Source: JACVRW01 sp963764665 (lineage in GTDB: Bacteria; Actinomycetota; Thermoleophilia; Solirubrobacterales; Thermoleophilaceae). From it: DNA of 64,000 bases. This document shows, piece after piece, positions 1 to 9,740 of this stretch (within the stretch, counting starts at the first letter, position 1; each line of letters begins with the position of its first letter). Position numbers and translations under genes: made by a program. The notes under the pieces were generated by a model. It was not told where the DNA came from, ran no database searches, and was given only the letters and a program-made list of their open reading frames with translations. The stretch is from contig CAVXTL010000015.1 of NCBI GenBank assembly GCA_963764665.1, positions 1 through 64,000 on the forward strand. Reading direction: 5' to 3'.

Positions 1-24
1 CGGCGAGTACCGTTGAGGGAGATC

Positions 25-390
25 ATGAGTGAGAGCGCCGTCTACGACCTGTTCAAGAAGGGCAGCGAGCTGCTGGAGGCGGGGGACTTCAACGCCGCCG
101 CCATCTCGCTCGAGCGCGCCCGCACGCTTGACCCCGACAAGGGCTCGATCCGCGAGGCGCTCGGCCGCGCCTACTTCCGCTCGGCTCGCTTCGACAAGGC
201 CGCCGAGGAGTTCGCGGCTCTCGTCGAGCGCTACCCCGTGAACGACTACGCGCACTTCTGCCTCGGGCGGTCGCTCGAGAAGACCGGCCGCCTGCGCGAG
301 GCGCGCCGGCACGCGGTGCTGGCGGCGGGCATGCGCCCGGACCGCGCCGACTACCGCGCTCTCAGCGAGCGCCTGTCGGCCAGGGCCTAG
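25..390 (+). CDS. Tetratricopeptide (TPR) repeat protein
   Basis: A small soluble protein of about 121 residues made of helical TPR repeats: the A-G-D-F-N-A-A and S-A-R-F-D-K-A-A-E-E-F segments, spaced about 34 residues apart, are the A/B helix signatures, followed by G-R-L-R-E-A-R. Such domains mediate protein-protein contacts, so no specific partner can be named. I chose the ATG at 25 because the purine-rich GAGGGAG lies just upstream; an in-frame TTG at 13 would absorb that ribosome binding site. The gene is convergent with the next one and their stop codons interlock in a CTAG. Confidence 0.75.
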   Translation: MSESAVYDLFKKGSELLEAGDFNAAAISLERARTLDPDKGSIREALGRAYFRSARFDKAAEEFAALVERYPVNDYAHFCLGRSLEKTGRLREARRHAVLAAGMRPDRADYRALSERLSARA

Positions 391-791
391 CCGCTCGCCG
401 GCGCCGACGCGCCCGCGGCGTGCTGGCGCACCGCCACCGCCGCCTCGACGACCAGACCGAGCAGACGGTCCACGTCGCGCTCGTCGAGTGCCGCCACCGG
501 CTGGTCCGCGTGCACCCAGATGTCGCGCCCGCGCGTGCAGGCGAAGCGCACGAGCCGCGTCTGGCGGTTCCACCACAGCAGCATCCAGGGATCCACGAGC
601 TCGGCCGCGTCCGGCAGCGCCAGGGCCTGGGCGCGCAGCAGCCCGTCCGAGATCCGCAGCCCGACGTCGAGCGGGTACTCGCCTAGCGCCTCGGCGGGCA
701 CCTGCAGGCCCCACTCGCCGTGGGCCAGGCGGCGCGACCTCAGGTCGGGCTCCGAGGCGAGGTAGGCGTCGATGGCGTCGATGGCGGCCAT
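387..791 (-). CDS. Conserved hypothetical protein, about 134 aa
   Basis: Reverse-strand gene starting at the ATG at 791, 19 nt from the oppositely transcribed dtd. The product starts M-A-A-I-D-A-I-D-A-Y and contains the aromatic stretch W-M-L-L-W-W-N-R-Q-T-R followed by an acidic C-terminal helix. No signal peptide or membrane segment is visible, and I do not recognise a family. The open frame extends further upstream, but that part runs antisense to dtd and is low-complexity, so it is not credible coding. The divergent position suggests a shared promoter region with dtd. It ends interlocked with the TPR gene's stop codon. Confidence 0.6.
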   Translation of the reverse strand: MAAIDAIDAYLASEPDLRSRRLAHGEWGLQVPAEALGEYPLDVGLRISDGLLRAQALALPDAAELVDPWMLLWWNRQTRLVRFACTRGRDIWVHADQPVAALDERDVDRLLGLVVEAAVAVRQHAAGASAPASG

Positions 792-810
792 TCGGGCAGA
801 GTACGGAGCG

Positions 811-1233
811 ATGCGCGCCCTGGTCCAACGCGTGAGCGAGGCCGCCGTGAGCGTCGAGCGCGAGGAGGTGGCGCGCATCGGCCCTGGACTGCTCGTCCTG
901 CTCGGCGTCCGCCGCGGCGACGGCGCCGAGGAAGCGGACCGGGTGGCGCGCAAGGTGCTGGCCCTGCGCGTGTTCGAGGACGCCGACGGCAAGCTCAACC
1001 GCTCGGTCGGGGAGAGCGGCGGGCAGATCCTCTGCGTCAGCCAGTTCACGCTCTACGGCGACGTGCGCAAGGGCAACCGGCCGAGCTTCGTGGACGCGGC
1101 GCCGCCGGAGGAGGCCGAGCCGTTGTACGAGCACGTGCGGGCGGCGCTCGGCGCGCTCGGCGGTGTGTTCGGGGCGCACATGTCGGTGGCGCTCGTGAAC
1201 GACGGTCCGGTGACGCTGCTGGTGGAGGCGTGA
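811..1233 (+). CDS. dtd: D-aminoacyl-tRNA deacylase
   Basis: A 140-residue DTD-fold enzyme that hydrolyses D-amino acids (and glycine mischarged on tRNA-Ala) from tRNA, acting as a chiral proofreader in the cytoplasm. The family signatures are present: M-R-A-L-V-Q-R-V at the start, S-Q-F-T-L-Y-G near residue 77, and the cross-subunit motif N-D-G-P-V-T-L near the C-terminus, which contains the Gly-cisPro pair. Length fits the family (about 145). I use the ATG at 811; an in-frame ATG at 772 would add residues not seen in DTD proteins. It is divergent from the unknown gene upstream. Confidence 0.95.
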   Translation: MRALVQRVSEAAVSVEREEVARIGPGLLVLLGVRRGDGAEEADRVARKVLALRVFEDADGKLNRSVGESGGQILCVSQFTLYGDVRKGNRPSFVDAAPPEEAEPLYEHVRAALGALGGVFGAHMSVALVNDGPVTLLVEA

Positions 1234-1276
1234 GACACTCCGCGCCGATGACGCGCGCGATACGAGGGGGAACAAC

Positions 1277-2869
<1,593 letters not shown>

Positions 2870-3295
2870 ATGACACCCGAACAGCTACACGAGAAGATCG
2901 AGCAGCGGCTCGCGGCCGACGAGCCGCAGGTCGAGCTGCTCGCATGCGAGCGCGTCGGCGCCGAGCGCCTCAGGCTCGTGATCGACCACCCCGACGGGGT
3001 GGATCTCGCGCTCTGCGAGCGCGTGACGCGGCACCTGCAGCATCTGCTCGTGGACTACGGGCTCGAGGTGGCCTCGCCCGGGCCCCGCAGGCCCCTGACC
3101 AAGCCTGATCACTACAAGCGCTTTCTCGGACAGCGGGCCAAGCTCCGGCTTCGGAGCCCGCGCGAGGGCCAGCAGAACCTGACCGGGGAGCTGGTGGGCG
3201 CATCCGACGCGGAGGTGACGGTGGCGGCCGACGACGGCGTCGTGTCGATCCCCTACTCCGAGATCAACAAGAGCAACCTTCTGGAGGCCCGATGA
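2870..3295 (+). CDS. rimP: Ribosome maturation factor RimP
   Basis: A 141-residue 30S assembly factor. The N-terminal half carries the L-V-D-Y-G-L-E-V-A-S-P-G pattern, close to the family's E-V-S-S-P-G; the C-terminal SH3-like half holds F-L-G-Q-R-A-K-L-R-L, G-E-L-V-G-A and I-P-Y-S-E-I-N-K-S-N-L. The ATG at 2870 follows directly after a U-tract hairpin and has no nearby ribosome binding site, so initiation may be unusual or coupled. It is first in the classical rimP-nusA-ylxR-infB cluster and overlaps nusA by 4 nt (ATGA). Confidence 0.93.
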   Translation: MTPEQLHEKIEQRLAADEPQVELLACERVGAERLRLVIDHPDGVDLALCERVTRHLQHLLVDYGLEVASPGPRRPLTKPDHYKRFLGQRAKLRLRSPREGQQNLTGELVGASDAEVTVAADDGVVSIPYSEINKSNLLEAR

Positions 3296-4782
3296 CCAAG
3301 GAGATCGTCGAGGCCGTGGGAGTGCTCGAGCGCGAGAAGGGCATCTCGGCAGACCGCCTGATGGAAGCGCTCGAGGACGCGCTCCTCTCGGCCTACAAGA
3401 AGACGCCCGGAGCGGCGAAGTACGCCCGCGTGGAGGTGGACCGGGAGACCGGTGACTTCCTCGTGTTCGAGCTGATCCTGCCCTCCGAGCTCGAGGAGCA
3501 GCTGCTCGACGAGGTGGAGGAGGAGCTGGGCGAGGCGCAGGTGGACCCGGAGACGGGCGAGTTGCGTGAGCCCGAGCCGCCCGAGATCGACCAGGAGCGC
3601 CTCGCGCAGTACAGCGATCAGATCGACGAGCGCGACGTCACCCCGCACGACTTCGGCCGCATCGCGGCCCAGACCGCCAAGCAGGTGATCCTCCAGCGGA
3701 TCCGCGAGGCGGAGCGCGACATGATGTTCCACGAGTACCAGGACCGCGTGGGCGAGCTGATCACCGGCATCGTCCAGCAGTCCGACTCGCGGTACACGCT
3801 CGTGCAGCTGCGCGAGCGCGTGGAGGCGCTGCTTCCGCGCGGCGAGCAGGTGCACGGCGAGCGCTATGACCACGGGCAGCGCGTCAAGGCGATCATCACC
3901 GACGTGTCGAACCAGTCGAAGGGCCCGAGCATCATCGTCTCGCGGCGCTCGCCCGAGCTGATCAGGGCGCTCTTCGAGCTGGAGGTCCCGGAGATCGCGG
4001 ACGGCCTGGTCGAGATCCAGAACGTGGCTCGCGAGCCCGGCTACCGCTCCAAGATCGCGGTCATCTCGCACGCCTCGGGCGTCGACCCGGTGGGCGCCTG
4101 CGTAGGCCCGCGCGGCTCACGCGTCCGGATGGTCGTGTCCGAGCTGCGCGGCGAGAAGATCGACATCATCCCGTTCAACGAGGAGCCCGCGCGCTTCGTG
4201 GCCAAGGCGCTCTCGCCGGCCCGCGTGCGCGAGGTGCTCGTGGACGACGACGGCAAGCAGGCGACCGTGATCGTGCCCGACGACCAGCTCTCGCTGGCCA
4301 TCGGCAAGGACGGGCTCAACGCCCGCCTCGCCGCCCGGCTCACCGGCTGGCGCGTGGACATCCGCTCCGAGACCGAGTTCGCGGAGGAAGAGGCGGAGAT
4401 GGGCTACGACGACGAGGAGGTCGCGGGCCGGTGTGCCGCGATCCTCGCGAACGGCAAGCGCTGCCCGAACGCCTCGCTGCCCGGCTCGCGTTACTGCGGC
4501 CTGCCGGCGCACCAGGCGCTCAACGACCAGGAGGGCGACTTCGTCGTGCCTCCGGAGGAGGGCGCCAACGGCGACTCGCCGGCGGAGGAGCCGGCGGCCG
4601 AGGAGCCCGCCGCGGACGATCCCGCCGATGACGAGGTCGTGGCCGGCGACGTGCCCGCCGAGGCGGAGGCAGTCGCCGAGGAGCCGGTCGAGGTGGAGGA
4701 GCCGGTCGAGGCCGAGGCCGTTGTGGCCGACGAGGCCACGGCCGACGAGCCCGCCGGCGCCGAGGGGGCGGAGCGGCCGTAG
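3292..4782 (+). CDS. nusA: Transcription termination/antitermination protein NusA with Cys-His tail
   Basis: RNA polymerase-binding factor that controls pausing, termination and antitermination. Order: the N-terminal RNAP-binding domain (about 1-130), S1 domain (about 150-215), KH1 (about 220-280, with G-A-C-V-G-P-R-G-S-R) and KH2 (about 290-360, with L-A-I-G-K-D-G-L-N-A-R-L-A). After the KH domains comes an extra segment with C-x9-C-x10-C-x4-H spacing (first Cys at 4432; R-Y-C-G-L-P-A-H at its end), looking like a small zinc-binding knuckle, then a tail of about 80 Glu/Ala/Pro-rich residues with repeats. The ATG overlaps the rimP stop. The acidic tail overlaps the region where ylxR ought to begin. 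Confidence 0.96.
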   Translation: MTKEIVEAVGVLEREKGISADRLMEALEDALLSAYKKTPGAAKYARVEVDRETGDFLVFELILPSELEEQLLDEVEEELGEAQVDPETGELREPEPPEIDQERLAQYSDQIDERDVTPHDFGRIAAQTAKQVILQRIREAERDMMFHEYQDRVGELITGIVQQSDSRYTLVQLRERVEALLPRGEQVHGERYDHGQRVKAIITDVSNQSKGPSIIVSRRSPELIRALFELEVPEIADGLVEIQNVAREPGYRSKIAVISHASGVDPVGACVGPRGSRVRMVVSELRGEKIDIIPFNEEPARFVAKALSPARVREVLVDDDGKQATVIVPDDQLSLAIGKDGLNARLAARLTGWRVDIRSETEFAEEEAEMGYDDEEVAGRCAAILANGKRCPNASLPGSRYCGLPAHQALNDQEGDFVVPPEEGANGDSPAEEPAAEEPAADDPADDEVVAGDVPAEAEAVAEEPVEVEEPVEAEAVVADEATADEPAGAEGAERP

Positions 4783-5048
4783 AGCGGCTCCGCCAGTGTG
4801 TCGCCTGCCGCCGCTCGTTTCCCCGCCGCGATCTGCTTAGACTCGTACGAGGAGCCGACGGGGTCGTGCTGGCTGACCCCGAAGGACGTGCCGAGGGTCG
4901 TGGCGCCTACGTCTGCAAGAGCTCGGAGTGCGCCGACCGAATTGCTTCGGCGAACCCTCTGGCCCGGTCGTTTCGGGCGCCTGTGACAGTCCAACCGGAG
5001 ACCATAGACTTACTGCGAACATGGCAAAGAAGCGCGTTCACGAGATAG
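4779..5048 (+). CDS. ylxR: YlxR (DUF448) RNA-binding protein lacking a normal start codon
   Basis: In the -1 frame relative to nusA, directly after its stop, lies a clear YlxR domain: R-Q-C-V-A-C-R-R-S-F-P, then L-L-R-L-V-R-G, G-R-G-A-Y-V-C and a second Cys in S-S-E-C-A. YlxR proteins are small RNA-associated factors encoded between nusA and infB. No ATG, GTG or TTG occurs in frame between the preceding in-frame stop (4629-4631) and the CVAC motif; the first is a GTG at 4866, which would delete the motif. Expression could use a -1 slip at the G-run 4764-4768, a non-canonical start, or the frame may be broken by an indel. It overlaps infB by 28 nt. Confidence 0.7.
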   Translation, partial: VERLRQCVACRRSFPRRDLLRLVRGADGVVLADPEGRAEGRGAYVCKSSECADRIASANPLARSFRAPVTVQPETIDLLRTWQRSAFTR

Positions 5049-7312
5049 CGAAGGAGAAGGGGATCTCCAGCAAGGAGGTTCTCGCGATCCTTCAGAAGGC
5101 CGGCTTCAACGTCAAGGCGGCCGCATCGAGCGTGGACGAGGACGACATCGTGCGGGCATTCAGCGGCGGAACCGCCGGGGACGACGCCCCGGCCGAGCCG
5201 GCCGACGGCGCCAAGGCGCCCGCGCCCTCGTCGGGATCCGACGGCGCGCCGAGCTCGGCCGGCACTCCAGGCCCCAACGGCGCCGGAGCCGCCCCCGCGG
5301 ACGGCGCCGGAGCCGGCGGTGACGCCAAGCGCGATCGCCCGCGTCCCACCCGCGCGGCACGCGGTGGCGAGGCCGGCGGTGGCGGAGGTGGTCGTCGCAG
5401 GCGTGTGGTGATCGACTCCCAGGCGGCGCGGCGGGATCGCCAGCCCCCGCCGCCCCAGCAGCCGGCACGCCGCGGTCGCGGACGCCGGCGCAGGCCGCAG
5501 TGGGTTGAGCCCGATCTCGAGGCGCTGGCAGCAGCGCGCGACGCGCCACGCGAGGAGCCGGCCGTGCCCGTGCAGTCGGGCTCGACGGTCAAGGAGGTGG
5601 CCGAGTCGCTTCAGCTCTCCTCGCCCGAGGTCATCAAGAAGCTGATGGAGCTGGGTGAGATGGCCACGCTCACGCAGACCCTCACGGACGAGGCGATCGA
5701 GGTGCTCGCCGACGCGTTCGACAAGCGGGTCGAGATCATCCACGCCGCCGACGAGGCCGACGCGGACGTGGTCTTCGACGACGACGACGACCAGCTCGTG
5801 ACCCGCCCGCCGGTGATCACCGTCATGGGCCACGTGGATCACGGCAAGACCTCGCTGCTGGACGCCATCCGGGAGACCGAGGTGGCCGCGGGCGAGGCCG
5901 GTGGGATCACCCAGCACATCGGCGCCTACCAGGTGCACCACGCCGACCACACGATCACCTTCCTGGACACGCCGGGCCACGAGGCCTTCACGGCCATGCG
6001 CGCCCGCGGCGCCAAGGTCACCGACATCGCGGTGATCGTGGTGGCCGCCGACGACGGCGTCATGCCGCAGACGGTCGAGGCGATCGACCACGCCAAGGCC
6101 GCCGAGGTGCCGGTCATGGTCGCCGTCAACAAGATCGACAAGGAGGGGGCCGACCCCAACCGCGTACGCGGCGAGCTTGCACAGCGCGGGCTCACCCCCG
6201 CCGACTGGGGCGGCGACACCGAGTTCGTCGACGTGTCGGCCAAGACGCACCAGAACCTCGACGACCTGCTCGAGACGCTGGTCACGCTTGCCGAGATTCA
6301 GGAGCTGAAGGCCAACCCGACCGCCGAGGCATCGGGGTTCGTGATCGAGTCGCGCCTGGATCCCGGGCGCGGTCCCGTGGTCACTGTGCTGGTGCTGCGC
6401 GGGCGGATGGGCGTGAGCGACGCCCTCGTGGCCGGCGAGCACTGGGGCAGGGTGCGCGCGATGCACGACTTCCGCGGCCAGCGCGTGACCGAGGCCACGC
6501 CGGGCATGCCGGTGGAGCTACTCGGGTTCGACGGCGTGCCCGACGCGGGCGAGCAGTTCCGCGTGGTGGACAACGAGCGCGAGGCCCGCAGGCAGGCTCA
6601 GGAGCGCGAGATCCGCGTCAAGCGCGAGGCGCTGGCGCGCCAGTCCGGGCGCCGTGTCTCCCTCGAGGACGTGCTGGCCCGCGCCGAGCGCGGCGAGCAG
6701 GACCTCAACCTCGTGGTCAAGTCCGACGTGGCCGGATCGCTCGAGGCACTGGCCGACGAGATCGCGCGACTTCCGCAGCAGCAGGTGAACGTGAACATCA
6801 TCCGCGACGGCGTCGGCGGCATCACGGAGTCCGACGTCATGCTCGCCGCCGCGTCCGACGCGGTGATCATCGGCTTCAACGTGCGCCCCGTGGGCAACGC
6901 GGCACAGGTGGCCGACCGCGAGGGCGTAGAGATCCGCGCCTACTCGGTCATCTACAAGATCGTCGAGGACCTCCGGGCCGCGATGGAGGGCATGCTCGTG
7001 CCCGAAGAGGTGGAGGAGACGATCGGCACCGTCGAGGTGCGCGCAACCTTCAAGGCCTCTCGCGTGGGCACGATCGCCGGCTCATATGTGACCGAGGGTG
7101 TGGTGCGCCGCGGCGCTCAGTGCCGCCTCGTGCGCGACGGCACCGTCGTCTTCGACGGCCGGATCGGCTCCCTGCGCCGCTTCAAGGAGGACGTCCGCGA
7201 GGTGACCCAGGGCACCGAGTGCGGAATCGTGCTCGAGAACTACCCCGACGTGAAGGAGGGTGACGTGATCGAGGTCTACGAAACCAAGCAGGTCGAGCAG
7301 ACACTGGCTTGA
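5021..7312 (+). CDS. infB: Translation initiation factor IF-2
   Basis: GTPase of 763 residues that places initiator tRNA on the 30S subunit and promotes subunit joining. Order: IF2-N helix bundle (M-A-K-K-R-V-H-E-I-A-K-E-K-G), a Gly/Ala/Pro/Arg-rich linker (about 45-180), a second IF2-N domain (V-K-E-V-A-E-S-L-Q), and the G domain with G-H-V-D-H-G-K-T, the switch G-I-T-Q-H-I-G-A-Y, D-T-P-G-H-E, N-K-I-D and S-A-K, then domains II-IV. I chose the ATG at 5021 because the N-terminal motif starts exactly there; in-frame codons further upstream belong to the ylxR region. It ends in a TTGA overlap with ylxP. Confidence 0.98.
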   Translation: MAKKRVHEIAKEKGISSKEVLAILQKAGFNVKAAASSVDEDDIVRAFSGGTAGDDAPAEPADGAKAPAPSSGSDGAPSSAGTPGPNGAGAAPADGAGAGGDAKRDRPRPTRAARGGEAGGGGGGRRRRVVIDSQAARRDRQPPPPQQPARRGRGRRRRPQWVEPDLEALAAARDAPREEPAVPVQSGSTVKEVAESLQLSSPEVIKKLMELGEMATLTQTLTDEAIEVLADAFDKRVEIIHAADEADADVVFDDDDDQLVTRPPVITVMGHVDHGKTSLLDAIRETEVAAGEAGGITQHIGAYQVHHADHTITFLDTPGHEAFTAMRARGAKVTDIAVIVVAADDGVMPQTVEAIDHAKAAEVPVMVAVNKIDKEGADPNRVRGELAQRGLTPADWGGDTEFVDVSAKTHQNLDDLLETLVTLAEIQELKANPTAEASGFVIESRLDPGRGPVVTVLVLRGRMGVSDALVAGEHWGRVRAMHDFRGQRVTEATPGMPVELLGFDGVPDAGEQFRVVDNEREARRQAQEREIRVKREALARQSGRRVSLEDVLARAERGEQDLNLVVKSDVAGSLEALADEIARLPQQQVNVNIIRDGVGGITESDVMLAAASDAVIIGFNVRPVGNAAQVADREGVEIRAYSVIYKIVEDLRAAMEGMLVPEEVEETIGTVEVRATFKASRVGTIAGSYVTEGVVRRGAQCRLVRDGTVVFDGRIGSLRRFKEDVREVTQGTECGIVLENYPDVKEGDVIEVYETKQVEQTLA

Positions 7313-7620
7313 GCTTCTTCGTCTGCGTCGTGGAGCTGGAGCTGCATCTCCCGCGCAACGGAAGTCTGAAGGAGAAGCGGAAGGAGTTGAAGTCCTTGAA
7401 GGACCGGCTGCAGCGCCGCTTCGGCGCCGCCGTGGCGGAGACGGACCATCACGACCTCTGGCAGCGAGCCACGCTCACCGCCGCACTCGTGGGTCGCGAT
7501 CCCGGACCCCTGCGCGAGCGCGGCTGGAGCCTCGGGCGCTACGCCGAGTCGAGCTTCCCGGACGGGACCCGCGTGCAATGCCATTTGCTGTCCGGCGAAG
7601 ACCTGCGGCTGGGGGGTTAG
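7309..7620 (+). CDS. ylxP: YlxP / DUF503 family protein
   Basis: A 103-residue protein of the DUF503 family, found between infB and rbfA in many Gram-positive bacteria and thought to be connected to ribosome assembly. Family features: the start F-V-C-V-V-E-L-E-L-H-L-P, the K-E-K-R-K-E-L-K-S-L-K-D-R-L helix and A-E-T-D-H-H-D-L-W-Q-R-A. It starts at a TTG overlapping the infB stop by 4 nt. The biochemical role is unknown. Confidence 0.9.
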   Translation: MSFFVCVVELELHLPRNGSLKEKRKELKSLKDRLQRRFGAAVAETDHHDLWQRATLTAALVGRDPGPLRERGWSLGRYAESSFPDGTRVQCHLLSGEDLRLGG

Positions 7621-7621
7621 A

Positions 7622-7954
7622 GTGTCCACGGACCGCATGCGCAGGGTGAATGAGGCGGTCAAGGAGGTCCTCTCGAGCCGAATCGCGGAGGGCTTCAACG
7701 ACCCGCGCATAGGATTCGTAACGGTGACCGCCGTAGACACAAGCACTGACCTTCGACACGCTCGCGTGTTCGTCAGCGTGCTCGGCAGCGCCCAGGAGCA
7801 AAAGCAGACGCTGGCCGGCCTGGGCGCCGCTCACGGGCTGATGCAGCAGGCGATCGCGAAGGAGCTGCGCATGAAGCGCACGCCCACGCTGGTCTTCTCG
7901 TACGACGAGTCGATTCAGCGCGGCATGCGCATCTCGGAGCTGCTCGACGAATGA
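7622..7954 (+). CDS. rbfA: Ribosome-binding factor A
   Basis: A KH-like 30S maturation factor of 110 residues. Family pattern: R-M-R-R-V-N-E-A-V-K-E-V-L at the start, D-P-R-I-G-F-V-T-V-T, D-L-R-H-A-R-V-F-V-S and the C-terminal L-R-M-K-R-T-P-T-L-V-F plus I-S-E-L-L-D-E. The GTG start at 7622 follows a G-rich stretch that can serve as ribosome binding site. It overlaps nrnA by 4 nt, so translation is coupled. Confidence 0.96.
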   Translation: MSTDRMRRVNEAVKEVLSSRIAEGFNDPRIGFVTVTAVDTSTDLRHARVFVSVLGSAQEQKQTLAGLGAAHGLMQQAIAKELRMKRTPTLVFSYDESIQRGMRISELLDE

Positions 7955-8943
7955 CCGTCGCCACCGAACAGGACCAGGTGGTGGCCGCCCTCCGCCAGGC
8001 GGACCGGTTCCTGCTGACCACGCACGAGAACCCCGACGGCGACGCCCTCGGCTCGCTGCTCGCGATGCACCTCATCCTGGAGCAGCTCGGCAAGGACTCG
8101 CTGATGTACATCTCCCCGGACGAGTTCCCGCTGCCCTGGGAGTACCGCAACTGGACCTTCGATCACCTCGTGGGCGCGCCGCCCGACGACGTGGACGAGC
8201 GCGCGATCGTGTTCCTCGACTGCGGCAACATCGACCGCATGCCGGTGGACTTCCTCCAGCGCGAGGGTCTCCACATCCTCAACATCGACCACCACCACGA
8301 CAACACGCGCTTCGGCACCGTGAACTTCGTGGTGCCCGACGCGTCGTGCACCGCGGAGATCGTGTGGAAGCTGGCAAAGGACCTGGGCGCCGAGCTCACG
8401 CCGGAGATCGCCGAGGCGCTCTACACGGGCTTGGTCACGGACACCGGCCGGTTCATGTACGACAACACCGGCGTCGAGGCGCACCGCATGGCGGCCGATC
8501 TGATCACCGCCGGAGTGCAGCCGCGCCGCGTGTCCAAGCGCCTGTACGAGGACCTTCCCTTCAGCCGGCTCGAGCTCCTGCAGCGAGCGCTGGCCACGGT
8601 GGAGCGCCACGACCACGGAGCCGTGACCGTGGCTCACCTGGTCAAGTCGGACTACGAGGAGACCGGGGCGCTCGAGACCGACTCGGAGGGCGTGATCGAC
8701 CACCTCCGTGCCGTCCAGGGCACGCAGGTCGCCGTGCTCGTGCGCGAGCTGCTGGGTGAGGACCGCGGCGGCATGCGCAAGGTGAGCCTCCGGGCCACCG
8801 ACAAGAACGTCGACGTGTCGCGGATCGCACGGACGTACGGCGGTGGCGGCCACACGCAGGCCGCCGGCTTCAGCACCGACATTCCCTATCCGGAGTTGGT
8901 GGAAGGGCTGCGCCGCCAGGTGGCTGAGCAGCTCGCGGAGTGA
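7951..8943 (+). CDS. nrnA: Bifunctional oligoribonuclease / pAp phosphatase (DHH family)
   Basis: Degrades 2-5 nt RNA fragments to mononucleotides and dephosphorylates pAp in the cytoplasm. The DHH domain shows the metal-binding T-H-E-N-P-D-G-D-A-L-G-S near residue 24 and N-I-D-H-H-H-D-N near residue 110; the C-terminal DHHA1 domain ends with G-G-G-G-H-T-Q-A-A-G-F. Its 330 residues fit the family. It sits between rbfA and truB as in many actinobacteria and Firmicutes, with 4-nt overlaps on both sides. Confidence 0.94.
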   Translation: MTVATEQDQVVAALRQADRFLLTTHENPDGDALGSLLAMHLILEQLGKDSLMYISPDEFPLPWEYRNWTFDHLVGAPPDDVDERAIVFLDCGNIDRMPVDFLQREGLHILNIDHHHDNTRFGTVNFVVPDASCTAEIVWKLAKDLGAELTPEIAEALYTGLVTDTGRFMYDNTGVEAHRMAADLITAGVQPRRVSKRLYEDLPFSRLELLQRALATVERHDHGAVTVAHLVKSDYEETGALETDSEGVIDHLRAVQGTQVAVLVRELLGEDRGGMRKVSLRATDKNVDVSRIARTYGGGGHTQAAGFSTDIPYPELVEGLRRQVAEQLAE

Positions 8944-9740
8944 GCTCAACCGGGGTCCTGCTCTACCCCAAGCCGGCGGGCATCACCTCCCACGACGTCG
9001 TGGACCGTGTTCGCCGCGGGCTCGAGCGGGGCACGAAGGTCGGTCACGCCGGCACTCTCGATCCCTTCGCCACCGGGCTGCTGCTCGTGCTGGTCGGGCG
9101 CGCCACCCGCGCGCAGCGCTTCCTGCTGGGCCTGCCGAAGACCTATCGCGCGGTGGCCCGGCTCGGCTGGCGCTCCGACACCGGGGACCGCGACGGTCAG
9201 CTGGAGCAGACGGGCCGGGTGCCCGAGCGGCTCGAGCTCGCCACCGGTGACCTGTTGCAGGCGCCGCACGCCTTCTCCGCTGTGAGGGTGGGGGGCGAGC
9301 GCGCCTATCGCGCGGCGCGGAGGGGGGAGACACCCGAGCTGGAGCCGCGGCCGGTGACCGTCCACCGGGCCGAGCTGCTCAGCCAGACCTCCGAGCGTGC
9401 GACCTTCGAGATCGAGTGCTCGGCGGGCACCTATGTGCGCAGCCTGATCGGCGACCTCGAGGACGCCTACTGCGAGGAGCTCGAGCGCACGCGCATCGGC
9501 CCCTTCCGCCTGGAGGACGCCGATCCCGAGCGCCTCGTGCCGCTGGCCGAAGCCCTCGGGTTCCTGCCCGAGCGCACTCTCGACGAGCCCGAGCACGACG
9601 CGGTCCGGCACGGCCGCCGGCTGCCTGCCGCCGGCGTGGCCGAGGGGATCGTGCGCCTCACCCGCGGGGGCGAGCTCGTGGCGGTGGCCGAGCCGAGGGA
9701 TGGCGAGCTTCGGCCCGTCGTAGTGTTCGCGCCCGCATGA
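8940..9740 (+). CDS. truB: tRNA pseudouridine(55) synthase
   Basis: Converts U55 in the T-loop of tRNAs to pseudouridine. Signatures: K-P-A-G-I-T-S-H-D-V-V at the start, V-G-H-A-G-T-L-D-P-F-A-T-G-L-L with the catalytic Asp, the K-T-Y-R-A-V-A-R-L-G segment, and S-A-G-T-Y-V-R-S-L-I-G-D-L. The 266 residues include a short C-terminal domain, as is usual in actinobacteria. GTG start overlapping the nrnA stop; the gene ends in an ATGA overlap with ribF. Confidence 0.96.
   Translation: MSSTGVLLYPKPAGITSHDVVDRVRRGLERGTKVGHAGTLDPFATGLLLVLVGRATRAQRFLLGLPKTYRAVARLGWRSDTGDRDGQLEQTGRVPERLELATGDLLQAPHAFSAVRVGGERAYRAARRGETPELEPRPVTVHRAELLSQTSERATFEIECSAGTYVRSLIGDLEDAYCEELERTRIGPFRLEDADPERLVPLAEALGFLPERTLDEPEHDAVRHGRRLPAAGVAEGIVRLTRGGELVAVAEPRDGELRPVVVFAPA

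Noticed and set aside
4550..4780. Repeat region in the nusA tail as a mobile or tandem repeat element
   Set aside because: The repeats are in-frame Glu/Pro/Ala codons of the acidic tail, not an independent element.
4866..5048. A 60-residue ylxR starting at the GTG at 4866
   Set aside because: It would remove the conserved CVAC part that defines the family.
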